A stretch of DNA of 58,068 nt, from contig JAGXFW010000021.1 in NCBI GenBank assembly GCA_024637035.1, forward strand, positions 1 to 58,068. The letters are read 5' to 3'. This document shows, in pieces, positions 1 through 9,405 of this stretch. Numbering within the stretch: position 1 is the first letter of the stretch; every line of letters starts with the position of its first letter. Source of the stretch: Actinomycetes bacterium. Its GTDB lineage: Bacteria; Actinomycetota; Thermoleophilia; RBG-16-64-13. A program made the translations under genes and the position numbers. A model generated the notes under the pieces. The model worked only from the letters and a program-made list of their open reading frames with translations. It did not search any database and had not been told where the DNA came from.

Positions 1-75
1 GACCACCGTCGATACGCGCCTGCCGCGACGCTCTGCGGTGGGCCGATGCGCTCGAGCCTACTGGACTACCTCAGC

Positions 76-2100
76 CTAGGGGAGGATCCCCTTCACCACC
101 GCCTGGATGCCCGCGGGCAGCCCTACGAAGTCAAGGGTGCGAATTTCGACGGCGTTGGCCACCAGAGCGTCGCGGACGGGAGCGGGCAGCGTGGTGGGCT
201 GGGTGAGAAGGAGAATCCCTCCGTCCTTGACCAGGAGCGGAGCCACGACCAGAGCATCCGGGAACTTCTCGCCGGTAGCGAGGGCCACATGCTCGAAGGA
301 GAGCCCCAAGCTCTGGCCATATGCGGCGACCATGGCACTCGTGTCATAGCGGTCTGCTCCGACCTTGATGATGACGTCTTTGACTTTCGCGGGGGGCAGG
401 GTCCGGGTGCCCACAACGAGGCCTTGGGTGACACCGAGTGTTTCAATCTCGCCCGCCGTCGCCTGCGGTAGAGGTCCGGCCTGGGGAGTGAGGAGGATGG
501 CCCAACCTTTCGCTGCAGCCAGAGGTGCGACGGAGAGGGCGTCAGGAAAAGCATCTCCCGAAACCAGGACTATCCGCTCGACGTTCCCGAGTTTCTTCCT
601 GAGTTCTTCAGCAAGGAGCGCGGCGGTCTCGTACCGATCGGATCCGCGAATTGTGGTGATCGTGGCGGCGGGGAGGGTGGCGGAGAGGCCGGGTATGACC
701 GAGTCTGGTAGGCCGATGAAGAAGACCTTGCTCGGGTTGAGGCGCTTCAGTTCCTTTGCCACGGTGGGCGTGAGGCCGGATTCGGGAGTGATGACCACGG
801 GGCCTCCGTACGACGCAGCAAGCGGAGCGGCTGCCAGTGCGTCGGGGAAGTCGTCGCCCTTCACCAAGAACACCGAAGGGGCTCCCGCCGGATAGGCCTC
901 CTTCGAGACCATGATGGCGGTCTCGTAGCGGTCGATGCCGGTGAGCTCGCGGTAGACGGTGGGGAAACGCAGTCGAGTAGGGGCGGTACGATTGGTGGTG
1001 TCCCCAGTGCCGAGCACTCCGGAGAAGTTCACACCCCAGGTCCAGAGCGAGCCGTCCGTCTTCACGGCGATGGTTCGGGAGGAGCCGGCTGTGACGCTTT
1101 GCCAGTCCATGCTTGCGTCCACCCTGGTGCGCCAGAGTGGATCGATCACCTCTCCGGTGCCGAGCTGCCCGAGCCGGTTCGCGCCCCAGATCCAAAGGGA
1201 GCCATTGGATTTGAGGGCGCAGCTGTGGTCTACACCGGCGGAGACGGCACGCCAGTCCTTGGCCGTGCCGACTCGGGTGGGGATGGATCTATCGCCCTCC
1301 CCGCCGGTGCCGAGCTTTCCGTAGGAGTTGTTGCCCCAGGCCCACAGGGAGCCGTCAGAGGCAAGCGCCATGATGTGCTGATCCCCGGCGTCCATCATCC
1401 ACCAACGCACACCCGTGTCAACGATCTTTGCGGGGGCGAAACGATTGTTCGTGTCGCCTGTTCCCAGCTGACCGAAGTAGTTGTAGCCCCAGGCCCAGAG
1501 GGTGCCGTCGGACTTGAGACCGACAGTGTGGGAGTCCGCCGCGGAGACGGCGACCCAGCCAGTGTCCGTACCGATGCGTGTTGGCGTCTTGCGATCCAGC
1601 GTGTCTCCGGTGCCCAGCTGGCCGTATCCGTTCCGACCCCAGGCCCAGAGGGTGCCGTCGGACTTGAGCGCTACGGTATGGGAGCTCCCCGCCGCCACGG
1701 CTCGCCAATCGGTATCCGTGCCGATGCGTGTCGGGCGGCTACGATCGGCGGAATCCCCGGTGCCCAGCTGGCCGAAGTAGTTGTAGCCCCAGGCCCAGAG
1801 GGAGCCGTCGGATTTGAGCGCCACGGAGCGGTAGGAGCCGGCGGCGACTGTCTTCCAGTCAGTCGCAGTGCCGATCCGCACTGGCGTAGCATGCCTCGTA
1901 GCGTCCCCAGTGCCGAGACTTCCGGCCCAATTGTCCCCCCAGGCCCAGAGGCCGCCGTCTGAATCGAGGGCCAGGGTGTGGTAGAGGCCCGCCGCGGTCC
2001 GAGAAACCGCGAAGTCGAGGGGCGAGAGGGCTGCAGCCGGTAGAGCCGCCAGAAGGACCAGAAGGACCGAGAGAAGCAGGATGGGCGAACGCTTGCGCAT
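76..2100 (-). CDS. Secreted RCC1 propeller / triple CWB2 wall-anchored protein (copy 1)
   Basis: A 674-residue exported surface protein. Residues 1-25 are a signal peptide (MRKR, then a leucine-rich core ending AALPAAALS). Residues about 35-385 hold seven RCC1 blades of 50 residues, each with the pattern SDGSLWAWGxNxxGQLGTGD. Seven blades make a closed RCC1 propeller. Residues about 390-674 hold three cell-wall-binding-repeat-2 units, each starting with a DRYET/DRYDT motif and containing FPDALxxAPL. Triple CWB2 units are known to anchor Clostridioides S-layer proteins non-covalently to a wall polymer; that this polymer exists here is an inference. The ATG has a GGAGG five bases upstream. It lies 29 bp after copy 2, so the two probably share one transcript. 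The ligand of the propeller is unknown. Confidence 0.9.
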   Translation of the reverse strand: MRKRSPILLLSVLLVLLAALPAAALSPLDFAVSRTAAGLYHTLALDSDGGLWAWGDNWAGSLGTGDATRHATPVRIGTATDWKTVAAGSYRSVALKSDGSLWAWGYNYFGQLGTGDSADRSRPTRIGTDTDWRAVAAGSSHTVALKSDGTLWAWGRNGYGQLGTGDTLDRKTPTRIGTDTGWVAVSAADSHTVGLKSDGTLWAWGYNYFGQLGTGDTNNRFAPAKIVDTGVRWWMMDAGDQHIMALASDGSLWAWGNNSYGKLGTGGEGDRSIPTRVGTAKDWRAVSAGVDHSCALKSNGSLWIWGANRLGQLGTGEVIDPLWRTRVDASMDWQSVTAGSSRTIAVKTDGSLWTWGVNFSGVLGTGDTTNRTAPTRLRFPTVYRELTGIDRYETAIMVSKEAYPAGAPSVFLVKGDDFPDALAAAPLAASYGGPVVITPESGLTPTVAKELKRLNPSKVFFIGLPDSVIPGLSATLPAATITTIRGSDRYETAALLAEELRKKLGNVERIVLVSGDAFPDALSVAPLAAAKGWAILLTPQAGPLPQATAGEIETLGVTQGLVVGTRTLPPAKVKDVIIKVGADRYDTSAMVAAYGQSLGLSFEHVALATGEKFPDALVVAPLLVKDGGILLLTQPTTLPAPVRDALVANAVEIRTLDFVGLPAGIQAVVKGILP

Positions 2101-2129
2101 GACTTCCTCCAGATGCGGGTTCCACCAGA

Positions 2130-4155
2130 CTATTCGAGAATGCCCTTCACGGCCGGATGGATGCTGGGCCCAAGACCTACGATATCCACCTTGCGCACAT
2201 CTGGCGCGTTGCCGACCAAGACATCGCGGACCCCGGTGGAGAGCACCTCCGGATGGGTGAGAAGCAGGACTCCTCCGTCCCCGACCAGGTACGGGGCCGC
2301 CACCAGGGCGTCGGGATAATTCTCGCCGGTGAGCAAGGCCACGTGCGCGAAGGAGAGACCTCTACTCGTGCCGAAGTCGGCGATGCGCAGGTTCATGTCG
2401 TAGCGGTCGACACCCGTGCGCGAGACGACGCTCGTCACCTGTGCTGGGAACTTCACCCACGTTCCCACCCGGAGGCCTTGGGTGACGCCGAGCGCGCCGA
2501 TCCCCTCCGCCGTCACCTTGGGCAGGGGACCCGTCTGCGGAGTGAGAACGATGGCCCAGCCATTCTTGGCCGCCAACGGCGCCACCGAGAGCGCGTCGGG
2601 GAACTTGTCCCCCGGCGCGAGGACGACTCTCTCGATCGTGCCGAGCTTCTTTTTCAGTTCTTCGGCCAGAAGGACCGCCGTTTCGTAGCGGTCTTGTCCG
2701 CGGATGGTGATGACTTCAGCGACGGGCAAAGCGGCCTGGATGCCGGGCATGACCGAGTCTGCCAGACCGACGAAGAACACCTTGCTCGGGTTGAGACGCT
2801 TCAGTTCCTCGGCAAGGGCCGAGGTGAGGCCACTGGACGGAGTGATGATTATGGGCCCGCCGTAGGCCGCGGCCAGAGGTGCGGCTGCCAAGGCGTCGGG
2901 GAAGTCGTCTCCCTTCACCACGAACACCGCGGGCGCACCGAAGGGATAGGCCTTCATCGACAGCAGTACGGCGGTCTCGTAGCGGTCTGAGCCGGTGAAC
3001 TCCCGGTACCCCACAGGAAAGCGCACTCGGGTGGGAGTGGGATGATCAGTGGCGTCGCCGGTGCCGAGCCTACCGCTCCAGCCGGCGCCCCATGCCCAGC
3101 AGGAACCATCGGTCTTGAAGGCCACTGTGTGAAGGTATCCAGCGTCGATGCCGCGCCAGTCCCTGGCCGCGCCGATCCGGGTGGGAGTCTTCCGATTGGT
3201 GATATCGCCGGTGCCGAGTTGCCCTTGGCCGTTCAGGCCCCAAACCCAGAGGGACCCATCGGCCCTGAAGGCGACCGTGTGACCGTATCCGGCGTCGATG
3301 CTGAGCCAATCCTTGGCCCCGCCGATCCGGGTGGGGGTGAGTGGGTTGACGGTATCCCCAGTGCCGAGTTGTCCGGCCTCGTTTCTGCCCCATGTCCACA
3401 GGGAGCCGTCCGCTCTCACCGCGACAGTGTGTTCGTATCCAGCGTCGATACTGAGCCAATCGTTGCCCGCGCCGATCCGGGTGGGGGTCATCCGGTCGGT
3501 GGTATCGCCAGTGCCGAGTTGTCCAAACTGGTTCCCTCCCCAAGCCCAGAGCGAGCCGTCTGACTTGAGGGCCACAGTATGCGCATAGCCCGTGGCTATA
3601 CTGCGCCAGTCTGTATCCGTGCCGATCCGGGCGGGGGTCAGTGGCAGGGTCGTGTCCCCGGTACCGAGTTGCCCGAACTCATTTCTGCCCCAGGCCCAGA
3701 GGGAGCCATCGGACTTCAGAGCGATCGTGTGATTGAGGCCGGCGACGATGGCCTGCCAATCGGTATCCGTGCCGATGCGCGTAGGAACGGTGCGCTCGAC
3801 GCCGTCCCCGGTGCCCAGTTGCGCGAACCAGTTCGCCCCCCAGGCCCAGAGCGAGCCGTCGGTCTTCAGGGCCAGGGCGTGGTATCCGCCAGCGACGATG
3901 GTCCGCCAGTCGCCATCCGCGCCGATCCGGGTGGGCGTCGTGCGGCTCAACATGTCTCCGGTGCCGAGCGTCCCCTTCCAGTTGTCGCCCCAGGCCCAGA
4001 GGGAGCCGTCGGAGTCAACGACGAGGGTGCACGCGTTAGCGGCGGCGGCGGTCCGCGGGGCGGGGAAAGCCGACAATCGCATCGGCGGCGGCCGTGGGCA
4101 CAGCCATGAACCACGCGATGACACACAGGAGGAGGGGGGACAGACGCATGTGCAT
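2130..4155 (-). CDS. RCC1 propeller / triple CWB2 protein (copy 2), frameshifted behind the signal peptide
   Basis: The intended start is the ATG at 4155: GGAGG precedes it by five bases, as in copy 1, and it opens a signal peptide (MHMRLSPLLLCVIAWFMAVP, then TAAAD). That frame stops at 4036-4038 after 39 codons. The seven RCC1 blades and three CWB2 repeats continue in the +1 frame. The alignment with copy 1 runs through FPAPRTAA in the second frame, so the shift lies at the C-rich tract at about 4057-4069, where one surplus base explains it. The mature part is open from about 4070 to 2130 and looks functional. This is either a sequencing or assembly error, a recent loss of secretion, or a slippage switch. 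An in-frame ATG at 4124 would give a cytoplasmic product without a signal peptide. Confidence 0.8.
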
Positions 4156-4210
4156 GAGTTCCTCCCGAGTAGGGTTCAGCATACGCCGCGAAATCCAAGA
4201 CTCGGAACGC

Positions 4211-4240
4211 AACCTATCGTGCTGCTGCCATCGGGGTCAA
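4211..4240 (-). promoter_or_regulatory. Promoter of the copy 2 - copy 1 pair
   Basis: On the minus strand TTGACC (4235-4240) is followed after 18 bases by TAGGTT (4211-4216). The start codon lies about 50 bases downstream. Its spacer does not contain the palindrome found in the promoters of copies 3 and 4. Confidence 0.55.
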
Positions 4241-4274
4241 GCGGGAGTTGGCCCGTGCCGGCGGCGGCGCCTCT

Positions 4275-6311
4275 CTACTCCACGATCCCCTTCACCACCG
4301 GCTGGATAGCCGCGGGCAGGCCCACGAAGTCGAGGGTGCGCACCTCCGCCGCGTTGGCAGCCAGAACGTCCCGGATAGGGGCGGGCACGGCGGTCGGCTG
4401 AGTGAGGAGGAGGATGCCTCCATCTGCAACCAGGTACGGGGCCACTACCAGAGCGTCGGGGTAGTTCTCGCCGGTAGCCAGCGCCACGTGCGTGAAGGTG
4501 AGTCCCATGGTCTTTGCGTAGGCGGCGATGCGGGCGCTGGTGTCGTAGCGGTCGGTGCCCACTTTGAATACGACGTTCGTGACCGACGCGGGGGGCTGCA
4601 CCCAGGTACCCACCACCACCGCTTGGGTAGCACCGAGGACTCCGATCTCATCCGCCGTCACGGTGGGGAGCGGTCCGGCTTGTGGGGTGAGGAGGATCGC
4701 CCAACCTTTCTTGGCCGCCAGGGGCGCTACCGACAGGGCGTCGGGGAACTTGTCTCCCGGCGCGAGGACTATCTTGGTGATCGTCCCTATCTTCTTGCGG
4801 AGCTCTTCCGCGAGGAGGACGGCGGTGTGGTAGCGATCGGTGCCGACGATGTCGACGATCTGGACGCCGGGGAGAGCAGCCTGCACCTGGGGCCGCACAG
4901 GGGCGGGCAAGCCGATGAAGAAGACCTTCGCCGGCTTGAGACGCTTCAGCTCCGTTGCCACCGCTGGGGTGAGGCCGTCTGAGGGGGTGATCACGACCGG
5001 GCCCCCGTAGGCGCGGGCCAGCGGCGCGGCGGCCAAGGCATCGGGGAAGTTGTCACCCTTCACCAAGAATACGACCGGTGCGGTAGTCGGGTAGGCCTTC
5101 TTGGAGATCAGGATGGAGGTCTCGTAGCGGTCGGAGCCGGTGAAGGTCTGGTAGGTGGGGGGGACGCCCGCTCCTTGTAGGACGAACGTGGGGACGACGC
5201 GGCTCTGCTTGTTGCCGATGCCCAGCTCTCCGTAACTGTTCCGTCCCCAGGCGTAGAGGGAGCCGTCGGTCTTGAGAGCCAGGTTGTGGTACACGCCTGC
5301 GGCGATGCCAGACCAGACCTTCGCCGTGCCGACGCGGGTGGGTGCGATGCGGTCGTCGGTGTCTCCGGTGCCGAGTTGACCGTAATAGTTGTTGCCCCAA
5401 GCCCAGAGCGAGCCATCGGTTTTGACGGCAAGTGTGTGGTTGCTGGCGGCGACGATGCTCTGCCAGCCCTTCGCGGTGCCGACGCGGGTGGGCGACATGT
5501 GGTCGACGGAATCTCCGGTGCCGAGTTGCCCATCACCGTTGTCCCCCCATGCCCAGAGGGAACCGTCGGTCCTGAGCGCGAGGGTGTGGTTGAGACCAGC
5601 AGCTAGGCTCTGCCAGACTTTGGCCGTGCCGACGCGGGTGGGTGCGGAACGATTGGTGACGCCCCCCGTGCCGAGCTGCCCGTAGCCATTGTAGCCCCAT
5701 GCCCATAGGGAGCCATCGGTCTTCACGGCAACAGTGTGATTGCTGCCTGCGACGACGCTCTGCCAGACCTTCGCCGTGCCGACGCGGGTGGGTGCCGAGC
5801 GGGAGATCGTGTCTCCTGTGCCGAGCTGGCCGAGGCCGTTGCTGCCCCAAGCCCAGAGGGAGCCGTCGGTCTTGATGGCCATCGTGTGGAAGGGGCCGGT
5901 GGAGACGCTCTGCCAGTCGGTGCCCAGACCGATGCGGGTGGGAGATTTGAGGTCGGTGGTGTTCCCAGTGCCGAGCTGCCCTGCGTTGTTCCAGCCCCAC
6001 GCCCAGAGGGAGCCATCAGTCTTGATGGCTAGGGTGTGGTTCCCGGTGGCGGAGACGCTCTGCCAGTCGGTGCCCAGACCGATACGGGTGGGAGCGGTGT
6101 GGCTGGTGGTGTTCCCGGTGCCGAGCTGCCCAAAGCCGTTGAAACCCCAGGCCCACAAGGACCCATCGGCCTTCACGAGAAGGGTATGAAAAGTACCCGC
6201 GGCGATGCTCTGCGGCGCGACGAGCACGCCACTCGAGAGGACGGAGGCCGGAGGTGAGACTACGAGAGCAAGGAGCGCAACGGCTAGAACGTGGACCAAA
6301 CGACCTCGCAT
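4275..6311 (-). CDS. Secreted RCC1 propeller / triple CWB2 protein (copy 3)
   Basis: A 678-residue exported surface protein with the same plan as copy 1: signal peptide MRGRLVHVLAVALLALVVSP, seven 50-residue RCC1 blades, then three CWB2 repeats (DRYETS, DRYHTA, DRYDTS). I start at the ATG at 6311 because it directly opens the signal peptide and has a GGGGG stretch upstream; a TTG at 6323 would add four residues. Several neighbouring blades are nearly identical (a GTAKVWQS block occurs in four of them), which suggests recent blade duplication or gene conversion inside the gene. It has its own promoter (6370-6398) and a strong hairpin at the predicted 5' end of its mRNA. Confidence 0.9.
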   Translation of the reverse strand: MRGRLVHVLAVALLALVVSPPASVLSSGVLVAPQSIAAGTFHTLLVKADGSLWAWGFNGFGQLGTGNTTSHTAPTRIGLGTDWQSVSATGNHTLAIKTDGSLWAWGWNNAGQLGTGNTTDLKSPTRIGLGTDWQSVSTGPFHTMAIKTDGSLWAWGSNGLGQLGTGDTISRSAPTRVGTAKVWQSVVAGSNHTVAVKTDGSLWAWGYNGYGQLGTGGVTNRSAPTRVGTAKVWQSLAAGLNHTLALRTDGSLWAWGDNGDGQLGTGDSVDHMSPTRVGTAKGWQSIVAASNHTLAVKTDGSLWAWGNNYYGQLGTGDTDDRIAPTRVGTAKVWSGIAAGVYHNLALKTDGSLYAWGRNSYGELGIGNKQSRVVPTFVLQGAGVPPTYQTFTGSDRYETSILISKKAYPTTAPVVFLVKGDNFPDALAAAPLARAYGGPVVITPSDGLTPAVATELKRLKPAKVFFIGLPAPVRPQVQAALPGVQIVDIVGTDRYHTAVLLAEELRKKIGTITKIVLAPGDKFPDALSVAPLAAKKGWAILLTPQAGPLPTVTADEIGVLGATQAVVVGTWVQPPASVTNVVFKVGTDRYDTSARIAAYAKTMGLTFTHVALATGENYPDALVVAPYLVADGGILLLTQPTAVPAPIRDVLAANAAEVRTLDFVGLPAAIQPVVKGIVE

Positions 6312-6337
6312 CGAATCCCCCAATTGCTTGAGTGTGT

Positions 6338-6362
6338 GCTGTTCACCGGGTCCGGTGACAGC
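6338..6362 (-). other. Hairpin at the predicted 5' end of the copy 3 mRNA
   Basis: On the minus strand GCTGT-CACCG, a four-base loop (GACC), then CGGTG-A-ACAGC form a ten-pair stem with one bulged A. The predicted start site, seven bases after the -10 box, is near 6363, so the stem would begin within a base or two of the transcript end. Such 5' stems are known to stabilise mRNAs; that role here is inferred. Confidence 0.5.
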
Positions 6363-6369
6363 AGTCTAA

Positions 6370-6398
6370 AGCCTAGGGAGCTTTGAAAGCACTGTCAA
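6370..6398 (-). promoter_or_regulatory. Promoter of copy 3 with a palindrome in the spacer
   Basis: TTGACA (6393-6398), a 17-base spacer and TAGGCT (6370-6375) on the minus strand. The spacer contains the perfect palindrome GCTTT-C-AAAGC. The copy 4 promoter has the same layout with GCTTC-C-GAAGC: both arms changed and symmetry was kept, as expected for an operator. The site overlaps the first codons of the divergent SnoaL-like gene. Confidence 0.75.
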
Positions 6399-7024
6399 GT
6401 CGAAGGCCGGTTGTACTTCGACCATCACGGGTAGCCATACGCGAGATCGTCGAGAACTGGGTGATCTACAGCGATTCGGGCGACTGGGACCGCTTCGCCG
6501 CCCTGTGGCACGAGGACGGGTGGATGTCGGCTACGTGGTTCCAAGCCCCAGCCGCGGAGTTCGTGCGGGCTCGACGCGAGGGGTTCGAGCGAGGTGTCAG
6601 CATCATCCACTTCCTCGGTGCCTTCACCTGCGACGTGGCCGGCGATCGGGCGATCGCCCAGACCAAGATGACCATAAGCCAACGCGCTCCGGTAGATGGG
6701 GCCCTCGCCGACGTCATGTGCACCGGCCGCTTCTACGACTTCTTCGAGCGACGCACTGGTCACTGGGGCATGGTGCGGCGCCAACCCATCTACGAGAAGG
6801 ATCGAATCGATTTCGTGGACCCGGGAGCCGCCCCCGCACTCGACCAGGAGCTACTGGCCCGCTTCCCCGAAGGGTATCGCCACCTCGGCTACCTCCAGAC
6901 CCACGTGGAGTACCCCGTGAAGGAGTCCGGCATGCCCGGTCTGAAGGGCCCCGAGGTGGAACGACTGTACGCTGAGGGCACGGCGTGGCTCGGGGGCTCG
7001 GAGAAACCCGGCCGGCCGGGCTGA
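6383..7024 (+). CDS. SnoaL-like (NTF2-fold) domain protein
   Basis: A 213-residue protein. Residues about 15-150 look like the SnoaL-like polyketide-cyclase/nuclear-transport-factor-2 fold (AIREIVENWVIYSDSGDWDR followed by FAALWHEDGW, later an FYDFFERR region). Such domains bind small hydrophobic substrates; this subgroup has no assigned reaction. The C-terminal 50 residues (PEGYRHLGYLQTHVEYPVKE) occur in uncharacterised relatives. The start is uncertain: TTG at 6383 is the only standard in-frame start before the domain, and it has only a GGGAG very close by. It lies alone on the plus strand between propeller genes, with its start inside the copy 3 promoter, and it converges on copy 4 with a 14 bp gap. 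Confidence 0.75.
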   Translation: MKALSSRRPVVLRPSRVAIREIVENWVIYSDSGDWDRFAALWHEDGWMSATWFQAPAAEFVRARREGFERGVSIIHFLGAFTCDVAGDRAIAQTKMTISQRAPVDGALADVMCTGRFYDFFERRTGHWGMVRRQPIYEKDRIDFVDPGAAPALDQELLARFPEGYRHLGYLQTHVEYPVKESGMPGLKGPEVERLYAEGTAWLGGSEKPGRPG

Positions 7025-7038
7025 GCCCCGAGCGCCCT

Positions 7039-9102
7039 CTACTTCACGATGCTCTTCACCACCGGCTGGATCGTCTGAGGAAGCCCCACGAAGTCGACGA
7101 TGCGGATATCGGCTGCGTTGGCGACCAGGACGCCCCGGATCGGTGCGGGCACCGCCGTCGGCTGGGTGAGCAGCAGGATCCCCGAGTCGGGCACAAGGTA
7201 CGGGGCTACCACCAAGGCGTCGGGGTAGTTCTCCCCGGTAGCAAGAGCCACGTGCGTGAACGAGAGACCCATGCTCTTGGCGTACGCGGCGATCTGGGCG
7301 CTGGTGTCGTAGCGGTCGCTGCCCACCAGTTTGGTGTACGGCCCCACAGGTGCGGCGGGAAGCACGTGCGTGCCCACCACCAGGGCCTGAGTGGCACCGA
7401 GCACCCCCATCTCGTCCGCCGCCACCGTGGGCAGAGGGCCCACTTGTGGGGTGAGAAGGATGGCCCACCCGTTCTTCGCCGCCAGAGGCGCCACGGAGAG
7501 CGCATCGGGGAACTTGTCTCCCGAAGCGAGCACGACCATCGTCACCTTCCCGATCTTCTTGCGGAGTTCCTCAGCGAGGAGCACGGCGGTGTTGTAGCGG
7601 TCGGCGCCCACGACGGTGACGATCTGGGCGCCGGGGAGCGCGGCTTCAACCTGGGTTCGCACCGAGAGCGGCAATCCGATGAAGAAGACCTTCTTCGGCT
7701 TGAGTCGCTGCAACTCCGCCGTCACCGCCGCGGTGAGACCGCCCGAGGGGGTGATGACCACCGGGCCGCCGTAGGCTTTCGCCAGCGGGGCGGCCGCCAG
7801 GGCGTCGGGGAAATCATCCCCTTTTACCAGACATATGGCCGGCGCGCCCGTGGGATAGGCTCTCCGGGAGATCATGATAGCCGTCTCGTAGCGGTCGGAG
7901 CCGGTGAAGGCGCTGTAGAACGCGGGGACGCGCACTCCGTTGACGTTGAGCGCGAGGGTGGGATTGCTGCGATCGATGGCGTCCCAAAGGCCAAGCTGGC
8001 GGTAGGCGTTGCCGCCCCATACCCAGAGAGAGCCGTTCGCCTTCAGAGCCAGACTGTGTGAGAAGCCGGTGGCGATTCCCTGCCGGCCCTTCCCCAGGCC
8101 GACGCGGGTGGGCACGACGCGGGTGATGGTGTCTCCGACGCCGAGCTCCCCGTAGCCGTTGCTGCCCCAGGCCCAGAGGGAGCCGTCGGACTTCAGGCCC
8201 AGGGTGTGGGCGCCGCCCGATGAGATGCTCCGCCAATCGTTCCCCGAACCGATGCGGGTGGGCGCGGTGCGGTCGTTGGTGTCGCCGGTGCCGAGCTGCC
8301 ACACCGAATTCCCACCCCAGGCCCAGAGGGAGCCGTCGACCTTGAGAGCCACCGTGTGGAAGGCGCCGGCTGCGATGCTCTGCCAATCCTTCTCCCAGCC
8401 GATAGGAGTGGGCACGATCCGGTCATTGGTATCCCACGTGCCAAGGGCCCCGTTGGCGTTGTAGCCCCAGGCCCAGAGGGAGCCGTCGGACTTCAAGGCC
8501 AGACTGTGGCTGACCCCTGCGGCGATGCTCTGCCAGTCCTTCGCCGTGCCGATGCGGGTGGGAGCTGAGCGGTTGGCTGTGTCACCGGTGCCGAGGTAGC
8601 CGGAGTAGTTCCGACCCCAGGCCCAGAGTGAGCCATCACCACGAAGGGCAAGCGTGTGATAGGCGCCCGCCGAGATGCTCCGCCAACTCATCGAAGCGCC
8701 GATGCGGGTGGGAACTAGGCGGTTGGTGGTGTCCCCCGTGCCGAGCTCTCCGTGCCCATTGTAGCCCCAGACCCAGAGTGAGCCATCGGTCTTGAGCGCC
8801 ACGATGCCGAAGCTCTGGGCGGAGACACACTGCCAATCGTTCCCCAAACCGATGCGGGCGGGAGCCCAGCGGTCGATGGTGTCCCCCGTGCCGAGCTGAC
8901 CGGAGTCGTTTCGGCCCCATCCCCACAGGGAGCCGTCGGACTTCAACACCACAGTATGGTACACGCCCGCTGCGACGCTCTGCGGTGAGCCAACGCCGTC
9001 GCTCGACGAGGCGAGGGCGGGTGCCGTGACCAGCAGTGAGCAGACGACGAGCACGACCAGGGTTGTGGCGACCTGGAGGGGGTGGAGCAGGCGCTTTCGC
9101 AT
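7039..9102 (-). CDS. Secreted RCC1 propeller / triple CWB2 protein (copy 4)
   Basis: A 687-residue exported surface protein: signal peptide (MRKRLLHPLQVATTLVVLVV, then CSLLVTAPALAS), seven 50-residue RCC1 blades, then three CWB2 repeats (DRYETA, DRYNTA, DRYDTS). The ATG has a GGAG four bases upstream. Two blades deviate from the NxxGQLG consensus (GNSVWQLG and GNAYRQLG), so the surface loops differ from the other copies while the anchor is closely conserved. It is transcribed from its own promoter at 9182-9210, which has the same palindromic spacer as copy 3. Confidence 0.9.
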   Translation of the reverse strand: MRKRLLHPLQVATTLVVLVVCSLLVTAPALASSSDGVGSPQSVAAGVYHTVVLKSDGSLWGWGRNDSGQLGTGDTIDRWAPARIGLGNDWQCVSAQSFGIVALKTDGSLWVWGYNGHGELGTGDTTNRLVPTRIGASMSWRSISAGAYHTLALRGDGSLWAWGRNYSGYLGTGDTANRSAPTRIGTAKDWQSIAAGVSHSLALKSDGSLWAWGYNANGALGTWDTNDRIVPTPIGWEKDWQSIAAGAFHTVALKVDGSLWAWGGNSVWQLGTGDTNDRTAPTRIGSGNDWRSISSGGAHTLGLKSDGSLWAWGSNGYGELGVGDTITRVVPTRVGLGKGRQGIATGFSHSLALKANGSLWVWGGNAYRQLGLWDAIDRSNPTLALNVNGVRVPAFYSAFTGSDRYETAIMISRRAYPTGAPAICLVKGDDFPDALAAAPLAKAYGGPVVITPSGGLTAAVTAELQRLKPKKVFFIGLPLSVRTQVEAALPGAQIVTVVGADRYNTAVLLAEELRKKIGKVTMVVLASGDKFPDALSVAPLAAKNGWAILLTPQVGPLPTVAADEMGVLGATQALVVGTHVLPAAPVGPYTKLVGSDRYDTSAQIAAYAKSMGLSFTHVALATGENYPDALVVAPYLVPDSGILLLTQPTAVPAPIRGVLVANAADIRIVDFVGLPQTIQPVVKSIVK

Positions 9103-9181
9103 GAGTCTCCTTCGTCACGTCGCTCGCGTGTGCGCGCCTCGGCGACGGTGGCGGTCAGGATGTCCCGGGGGAGCCGTTCAA

Positions 9182-9210
9182 AGCCTAAGGAGCTTCGGAA
9201 GCAGTGTCAA
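9182..9210 (-). promoter_or_regulatory. Promoter of copy 4 with a palindrome in the spacer
   Basis: TTGACA (9205-9210), a 17-base spacer and TAGGCT (9182-9187). The spacer contains GCTTC-C-GAAGC, matching copy 3 except for the compensated pair. The gene-free stretch 9103-9405 holds this promoter and its leader of about 73 bases; I see nothing else between 9211 and 9405. Confidence 0.75.
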
Positions 9211-9405
9211 GTCAGCGTCGGATGGTTCAGAGCCCGCGAGATGGTGCCGTGGGAGCGAGGTGAGCCGCCGAGGGGAGTACTCCCCGGACCATCGGCAGGG
9301 TGTGGAGGGGGATGCCCGAGTCGGGAAGACCTGCACGTTCCAGGGAGAGGCGGGAGAGGCTCACCGGGCGAGCGCCACCGCCGGTCCCTACGCCCCTCCC
9401 CGCGA

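Noticed and set aside
4400-6200. Regular repeats every 150 bp that could be mistaken for a CRISPR or satellite array
   Set aside because: The unit is an in-frame 50-residue RCC1 blade with conserved protein motif and no unique spacers of fixed size.
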